This document shows positions 35,790 through 40,168 of a stretch of DNA of 40,168 nucleotides, one piece after another (position 1 is the first letter of the stretch; each line of letters opens with the position of its first letter). Below the pieces are notes generated by a model. It saw only the letters and a list, made by a program, of their open reading frames with translations. It searched no databases and had not been told where the DNA came from. Source of the DNA: an uncultured Acetobacteraceae bacterium (GTDB lineage Bacteria; Pseudomonadota; Alphaproteobacteria; Acetobacterales; Acetobacteraceae); the NCBI GenBank assembly GCA_937873205.1, contig CALMVO010000141.1, forward strand, positions 1 through 40,168, written 5' to 3'. Position numbers and translations under genes: made by a program.

Positions 35790-36292
35790 ATGAGAAACCG
35801 CGATGTTCGCGATGCCGTGCTCGCCCGCCTCAAGCGATCACGAGTGCGATCATGACACCAAAGTTGTTCAGGAGATGGGTGTCTGGAATGGCACCGTGCG
35901 CATCGATATCGCGGTCATTAATGGTGAGCTAGGCGGCTTCGAACTCAAGAGCGACAGCGACAACTTGCTGAGGCTACCGGCGCAAGCCGAACTCTACAGC
36001 CGCGTGTTCGACCGCATGACCTCGTTGTTGGTGAGAAGCACATCGCGAAAGCTGCCGCCTTCGTCCCTACTTGGTGGGACATCACAACCGCGCGTCAGGG
36101 CGCGCGCACCTTACTGCTGAGCGAGAAGCGCAAGCCGAAGCGTAATCCGACTCAGGATCCAATCCAGGTTGCCCGGCTACTGTGGCGGGATGAGGCTCTA
36201 TCGATCCTTGAACGGCATGATCTCGCGAAGGGGTGCAGGAGCAAGCCGGTTCAGCATCTGCAGGACCGACTTGCGCAGCAGCTTACGCAAGT
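35790..36292 (+). pseudogene. sce7726-family protein, two frameshifts and 3' truncation
   Basis: Three pieces in changing frames make one protein. MRNRDVRDAVLARLKRS starts at ATG 35790. After a shift near 35845 it reads HDTKVVQEMGVWNGTVRIDI, AVINGELGGFELKSDSDNL and RLPAQAELYSRVFDRMT. After a second shift near 36025 it reads GEKHIAKAAAFVPTWWDITT, KRKPKRNPTQDPIQVARLLW and RDEALSIL. The order D-V-R, VDIAVVNG, GYEIKSD, RLPxQ, YSRVFD, WW and RxRNPxPDP is that of the sce7726 family, which has a restriction-endonuclease-like E-x-K core (ELKSD) and an unknown role. The C-terminus is cut where IS630 similarity starts near 36295. Confidence 0.7.
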
Positions 36293-37232
36293 CGCACACC
36301 GAAGCGGTGCAGGCGGCTGGCATGGACCGGCAAACGCTGCGCGACTGGGTCCACCGTTATAATGAGGCGGGCCTGGCCGGATTGTCTGACCGGCACGGCG
36401 GCGGAGCTCGGCCGCTGCTGTTGGCCGAGCAGGAAGCGGAGCTGGCCGAGTGGGTTCGCCAAGGACCTGACTTGGCTAAGCACGGCGTGGTGCGCTGGCG
36501 TTGGGCGGACCTGGCGCGTGCGATCCGGGCCCGGTTTGGCATCGTGCTGGCCGAGCGCAGCATCAGCGACGTCCTGCGCCGCCTCGGTTTCCGGCGCCTG
36601 GTGGCCCGCCCGCGTCATCCCAATCACGATCCCGCGGTGCAAGTGTCTTTCAGCGCGACTTCGCCGCCCTCGTGAGGGCAGCCCTGCCGGAGCATGCCCA
36701 GACCAAGAAGCTGGAGCTGTGGTGGCAGGATGGTCGGGCGCAAGTGACGCCTGACAGAGTGGGCCAGCAGGGCACGCTGACCCGGGTGTGGGCCGAGCGT
36801 GGCTCGCGCCCGGTGGCACCGCGCGATCAGCGCTACGCCTGATGCACCCTGTTCGGTGCCATCTGCCCGGCCCGAGGCATCGGGGCCGCCCTGGTGCTGC
36901 CCCATGCCAACGCCGACGCCATGAACCTGCACCTGCTCGAGATCAGCACCGCGATCAGCTCTGGCGCCCATGCCATACTGATCGTCGATGGTGCCGGCTG
37001 GCACCAGACCGGCAGCCTGCTGCGCGTGCCAGACAACATCACCCTGTTGCACCTGCCGCCCTACAGTCCCGAGCTGAACCCAGTCGAGAATGTCTGGGCT
37101 TTTCTGCGCGGCAACACGCTGAGCAACCGGGTGTTCGACAGCTACGACGCCATCGTCGACGCGTGCTGCGACGCCTGGAACTGGCTCGCACAGCAGCCAC
37201 AGCGCATCACCACAATCGGCACGCAATCATGA
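36293..37232 (+). pseudogene. IS630-family transposase, 5'-truncated with frameshift and stop
   Basis: The DDE transposase pieces are EAVQAAGMDRQTLRDWVHRY and ARPRHPNHDPAVQ in one frame (to 36675), then, after a shift near 36645, FQRDFAALVRAALPEHAQTK and WWQDG with GQQGTLTRVWAERGSRP. A TGA at 36840 interrupts, after which LFGAICPARGIGAALVLPHA, ILIVDGAGWH (second Asp) and PPYSPELNPVENVW (Glu) follow. The N-terminus before EAVQ and the left terminal repeat are gone. An extra stretch after WWQD replaces the usual EAR. The element is dead. A 60-bp piece of a second, nearly identical copy is at the right edge of the window (40109-40168). Confidence 0.85.
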
Positions 37233-37239
37233 GCACAGG

Positions 37240-37665
37240 TCAGGGCATGACACCGGGCGTATGAGCACCAAAATCCACGCTGCCGCCGATGCGCTCGGTA
37301 ACCCGGTGCGCCTGCTGTTCGGGCCGGGACAGGAGAAGGACATGGTCCAGGCTCGCGAGCTGATCGAAGGCCTCCGATCCGGGGTGGTGATCGCCGACAA
37401 GGGCTGCGATGCTGACCACCTGCATGATGTCATCCTCAACACGGGTGCCAAACCGGTCATCCCGCCCCGGCGGCACCGCTGCAGACCGCACGACCATGAC
37501 AGAGCGCTTTACAAGGAGCGAAACCTGATCGAGCGTTTCTTCTACAAGCTCAAGCAATTCCGCCGGGTCGCCACCCCCTACGACACGCTGCTCGCCAACT
37601 TCCGAGGCTTCGTCCAATCGCCTCAATCGCCATCCTGCTCAGATAAATCGTCACCACTACCTAGA
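37240..37665 (+). pseudogene. IS5-family transposase, C-terminal fragment with a terminal frameshift
   Basis: MSTKIHAAADALGNPVRLLF, GVVIADKGCDADHL (catalytic Asp), VIPPRRHR, DRALYKERNLIERFFYKLKQ (the Y-x2-R-x3-E signature with the catalytic Glu) and FRRVATPYDTLLANFRGF match the C-terminal half of IS5-family transposases. The N-terminal half is missing. Near 37620 the frame is shifted: the other frame restores ASIAILLR and a stop at about 37646. It joins IS630 remains directly on the left and differs from the IS5-family element at 39258-40109. Confidence 0.8.
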
Positions 37666-37715
37666 GCTCAGGCAAAAAGTCGTACTGGAGATTGAACGGG
37701 CTGGATAATCCAAGA

Positions 37716-37767
37716 GGCCGGGGACAATGGCGGGAGCATGTTCCCGACCATCGTCCCCGGGACCGGC
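37716..37767 (-). terminator. Long hairpin after the beta-propeller gene
   Basis: An extended inverted repeat (GGCCGGGGACAATGG paired with CCATCGTCCCCGGGACCGGCC at one end, inner CGGGA/TCCCG) begins immediately after the TAG at 37768. No T-tract is seen, but the stem is long and strong. Confidence 0.5.
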
Positions 37768-38967
37768 CTATTGCATCATCACCGGGATGGCAGACAGATT
37801 GCGGTCGAGGGTCTCGGAGCCGTACTGGTTGATGTAGATGTCTGTGAACATCACGACCGGGGTGTTGGAGTCGATCGTCTCGAAGTTGCGGGTCTTGCTG
37901 AACGGATCCATCAGGACCGGGTAGGCGGTGGCCTCGTCTGTCGAGCCCATCCCGCTGATCGACGGCAGGACCAGGAGTCGCTGCATTGGGGTCCAGTTCA
38001 CCATGTCGGCCGAGGTCGAGTAGTAGACGCCGGGAACGAGCGCCTTGTCGCCCGGAAGCTGCGTGACGTACTGGAACACGCCGATGTAGATGCCCTTCCT
38101 TGGGATGTACTGGAGGGAGCTCGTGACGCCGAGCAGCCCGCCGCGGACCCCGACGCAAGCAGCCGCCGCCGAACCGGCAACGGGCAGGGTCGTTGCGGTG
38201 AAGCCGGAACCGTCATAGCCGCGCCATGAGGTCGGATCGGCCAAGTTGTTGGTGCGCAACAGGCAGGTGCGCCCCCCGGTCACCGTGTCGTTCACGAAGT
38301 CCAGCATGTAATAGTAGCCGTTGCGCTTCACGATGTTGGACGTGTTGAAATAGCCCGTATAGGTGGTCCCCGTCGGGGACAGCGCATAGCTCACCGCGGC
38401 GACGTTGCCGTTGCCGGTCGAGGTGAAGTTGAAGTTGTTGCCGCCATCGGTTGAGACGACCTCCTCGATGTCGTTCTGCCAGCAGTTGCCGCCGCCCTGG
38501 TCGACGCAGCCCTCCGCATAGTTCAGCCTCGAGAGATCCTGGCCAGCGAAGCCATAGATGGTCTGGCCGTCCTCGGTGTAGGTGGCCTGGATGTCGGTCT
38601 CGCCGCGCGTGAGCAGGCCGTAGCGGCTCGTAGGCAGGATCGATGGGCACGAGACCTGCAGGTTGAATGGACTGTTGCCGACCATCTGCCAGTTGTCGTC
38701 CTCCTGGGCCTGCAGGACGAATTTGCCGTCGGCGCGGACGAACCCGTGCGCGCCGCCGTCAGGGATGTACTTCTCCGCGCAGGGATTGGCGTTGTAATTG
38801 TAGACGATCTGCTTCGGCAGGATCTGCTTGAAGGTCACGCTCGGCAGCGCCGTTGCCGTTGCCTGCGCCGGTTGTGCCGTTCTCGGTGACCATGCAGCGG
38901 TGGCGACGACGCAGGAGAAGAGAAAGAAGGGGACGAGGCGTCGAGCCGCCGGATGGGATGCCGTCAT
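37768..38967 (-). CDS. Secreted beta-propeller-like protein (glycoside hydrolase 43-like?)
   Basis: A 399-residue protein with a Sec signal peptide (Arg-rich start, hydrophobic VPFFLFSCVVATAAW, cleavage near residues 26-37). The mature part has repeated beta-strand pairs: AHGFVRADGKFVLQAQE, GNGNVAAVSYALSPTG, VKRNGYYYMLDFVND, TCLLRTNNLADPTSWRGYDG, GIYIGVFQYV, VYYSTSADMVNWTPMQRLL and TPVVMFTDIYIN. The yYYml...R.nnL.DP.sWrg..G and SaDmvNWtp patterns are those of five-bladed propellers such as GH43/GH32 enzymes. The catalytic acids cannot be assigned, so it may be a binding protein or a hydrolase of plant or microbial glycan. It is the only intact non-IS gene in the debris region, and is Asn/Tyr/Thr-rich, unlike its neighbours. 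Confidence 0.6.
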   Translation of the reverse strand: MTASHPAARRLVPFFLFSCVVATAAWSPRTAQPAQATATALPSVTFKQILPKQIVYNYNANPCAEKYIPDGGAHGFVRADGKFVLQAQEDDNWQMVGNSPFNLQVSCPSILPTSRYGLLTRGETDIQATYTEDGQTIYGFAGQDLSRLNYAEGCVDQGGGNCWQNDIEEVVSTDGGNNFNFTSTGNGNVAAVSYALSPTGTTYTGYFNTSNIVKRNGYYYMLDFVNDTVTGGRTCLLRTNNLADPTSWRGYDGSGFTATTLPVAGSAAAACVGVRGGLLGVTSSLQYIPRKGIYIGVFQYVTQLPGDKALVPGVYYSTSADMVNWTPMQRLLVLPSISGMGSTDEATAYPVLMDPFSKTRNFETIDSNTPVVMFTDIYINQYGSETLDRNLSAIPVMMQ

Positions 38968-39257
38968 TGGGATGCCTTGGCAGTCGGGATCGAGAGGCGC
39001 GCCGGGCGTGGAGGACGGCGCGGGCCGGACGTTCCGGTTCCGATCGCATTCGGCCTCGGCATCGTTAATTTACCATGAACACGACGTAATCTGATGCCCG
39101 GACCGTGCCTGGACGATGAGCAACGAATTTCGCGCAAGCGGTGAGCCATTGCGCACTGCCTGGGATCTAGCCAAAGCAGCTAGGGCGTGGATTAGGCCGG
39201 CTGCAACGGCCATTCAGGGTGCTTCACGCTCCTATTATTGTCGTACGACGCACCCAA
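38968..39257. other. Non-coding gap between beta-propeller gene and IS5 element
   Basis: These 290 bp contain no gene I can support. An AT-rich patch (TTAATTTACC near 39064-39073) could hold the minus-strand promoter of the beta-propeller gene. Nothing here matches the IS630 copy that flanks the other side of the IS5 element. Confidence 0.5.
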
Positions 39258-40109
39258 GATCACCTAACGAAACCGGTTCCGGGGCGTTATGGGAGGCATG
39301 GCCAGACCTCTTGTTCCCGACGATCTGTGGGCGGCGATCGCGTCGCTTTTGCCGCCTGAGGCGCCGAAGCCAAAAGGGGGCCGACCGCGCCTGTCGGACC
39401 GTGCGGCGCTGACCGGCATCCTGTTCGTGCTGAAGTCCGGCCTGCCGTGGGAGATGCTGCCCGCCGAGATGAGGTGCGGCTCCGGCATGAGCTGCTGGCG
39501 ACGCCTGCGCGACTGGCACGAGGCAGGGGTATGGGCGGCCTTGCATCAGGTGCTGCTGGAGCGCCTGCATGCGGCAGGACAGCTCGACTGGCGCCGCGCC
39601 GCCCTGGACAGCGCGTCTGTGCATGCAAAAAGGGGGGTGGGGCTACCGGACCAAACCCAACGGATCGCGGCAGGCCAGGAAGCGAGCGCCGTATTGCGGT
39701 CGACGCCAGAGGCACGCCACTTGGCGTGCTAATCGGTCCAGCCAACCAGCACGACAGCCGCATGCTGGCGCCGCCGCTGGATGCCATTCCGTCGGTGAGG
39801 AGCGGAAGATGCGGGCAACCGCGACGACGGCCCGGCAAGCTGCATGCCGACAAGGGCTACGACGACCGGCGCTGCCGCCAGGAGTGCCGTACCCGTGGCA
39901 TCCGGTCCCGTATCGCCAGGCGTGGCATGGACAACGGCCAACGCCTCGGATGTCACCGCCGGGTGGTGGAACGCACGCACGCCTGGCTGAACCGTTTCCG
40001 GCGCCTGAGCGTCCGCTACGAACGCCGCGCCGATATCCACCTGGCCTTCAGCATCCTCGGCTGCGCCCTCGTCTGTCTCAACCAGATCAGGCGGTTCTGT
40101 TAGGCGCTC
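39258..40109 (+). mobile_element. IS5-family (IS427-like) insertion sequence, about 850 bp
   Basis: Imperfect terminal inverted repeats lie at 39258-39276 (GATCACCTAACGAAACCGG) and 40091-40109 (read on the minus strand: GAGCGCCTAACAGAACCGC), 14 of 19 identical and sharing the core CCTAAC. They enclose a two-frame transposase. The right end is followed directly by IS630 sequence (CTAA then CACGGCG, equal to 36476 onwards), so the element sits against that copy. The left flank is not IS630, and no matching target duplication is evident, which points to later rearrangement. Confidence 0.8.
39289..40103 (+). CDS. IS5-family transposase, two frames joined by probable -1 frameshift
   Basis: Frame A (39289-39732) starts at ATG 39289 or 39298 and encodes VPDDLWAAIASLLPPEAPKP, GGRPRLSDRAALTGILFVLK, SGLPWEMLP, WRRLRDWHEAGVW and the first catalytic Asp in ALDSASVHAKRG. 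Frame B continues TGPNPTDRGRPGSERRIAVD, ARGTPLGVLIGPANQHDS, LHADKGYDD (second Asp) and VVERTHAWLNRFRRLSVRYE (Glu), to a TAG at 40103. The two frames meet at AAAAAGGGGGG (39627-39637), a classical slippery run, where a -1 slip links SVHAKRG to GGGATGPNP. IS427-group elements make their transposase in this way, so it is probably functional rather than broken. Confidence 0.82.
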
Positions 40110-40168
40110 TAAACACGGCGTGGTGCGCTGGCGTTGGGCGGACCTGGCGCGTGCGATCCGGGCCCGGT
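40109..40168 (+). pseudogene. Second IS630-family copy (partial, runs off window)
   Basis: From 40109 the sequence repeats 36476-36534 with one difference (A for G at 40113). It encodes HGVVRWRWADLARAIRAR of the IS630 transposase. It begins exactly at the right end of the IS5-family element and continues beyond the window, so how much of it is intact cannot be seen. Confidence 0.85.

Noticed and set aside
35184-40168. Intact prophage or defence island
   Set aside because: Only scraps are present: no integrase, capsid, portal or intact nuclease. The terminase, RHH and sce7726 pieces are broken.

Overview
This is a GC-rich chromosomal segment whose gene content and order point to an alphaproteobacterium, most likely Acetobacteraceae or a near relative (inference). 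Support comes from the block rho, qor/ogt, mnmE-mnmG-rsmG-parA-parB, from hemE beside maf, from a short alphaproteobacterial HprK in a nitrogen-type PTS cluster, from a DUF3126 protein, and from the trpB-trpA-accD-folC run.

Left part (1-10.5 kb): a partial penicillin-binding-protein-activator-like lipoprotein diverges from rsmI. A minus-strand run follows: nagA, a CsbD protein, mbfA-lolA, purH, then the PTS proteins EI, HPr and EIIA with hprK upstream. A 114-bp nested palindromic repeat lies between purH and mbfA and recurs almost identically at the trpA-accD junction.

Middle part (10.5-33.7 kb): a RidA-family protein, a two-domain GT2-GT4 glycosyltransferase, a DUF3126 protein and an unrecognised protein with a Pro-Glu hinge lie on the plus strand. 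Then come a nucleoside hydrolase, a decayed alpha/beta hydrolase, an MFS transporter that seems to have lost about 55-60 internal residues, folC-accD-trpA-trpB (minus), corA, a small secreted protein, rho, qor-ogt (minus), and the tRNA-modification and chromosome-partition operon mnmE-mnmG-rsmG-parA-parB. Two parS sites sit in or at the 5' end of rsmG. tRNA-Lys and hemE-hemJ (minus) follow.

Origin and scarred right end (33.7-40.2 kb): the 342-bp gap between the divergent hemE and maf genes has DnaA-box-like 9-mers and an AT-rich AAG-trinucleotide tract, and is the best candidate for the chromosomal origin. Right of maf the conserved order breaks down. There is an ISAs1-like transposase scrap, an intact tRNA-Ala with its own promoter and terminator, a phage terminase scrap, a ribbon-helix-helix scrap, a frameshifted sce7726-family gene, a dead IS630 and a dead IS5 transposase, an intact secreted beta-propeller-like gene, and a nearly complete IS5-family element that abuts a second IS630 copy.

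I see no CRISPR array, intact prophage or complete multi-gene defence system. The best leads are the origin/parS region, the nested palindromic repeat that rewrites the TrpA C-terminus, and the unrecognised Pro-Glu-hinge protein.
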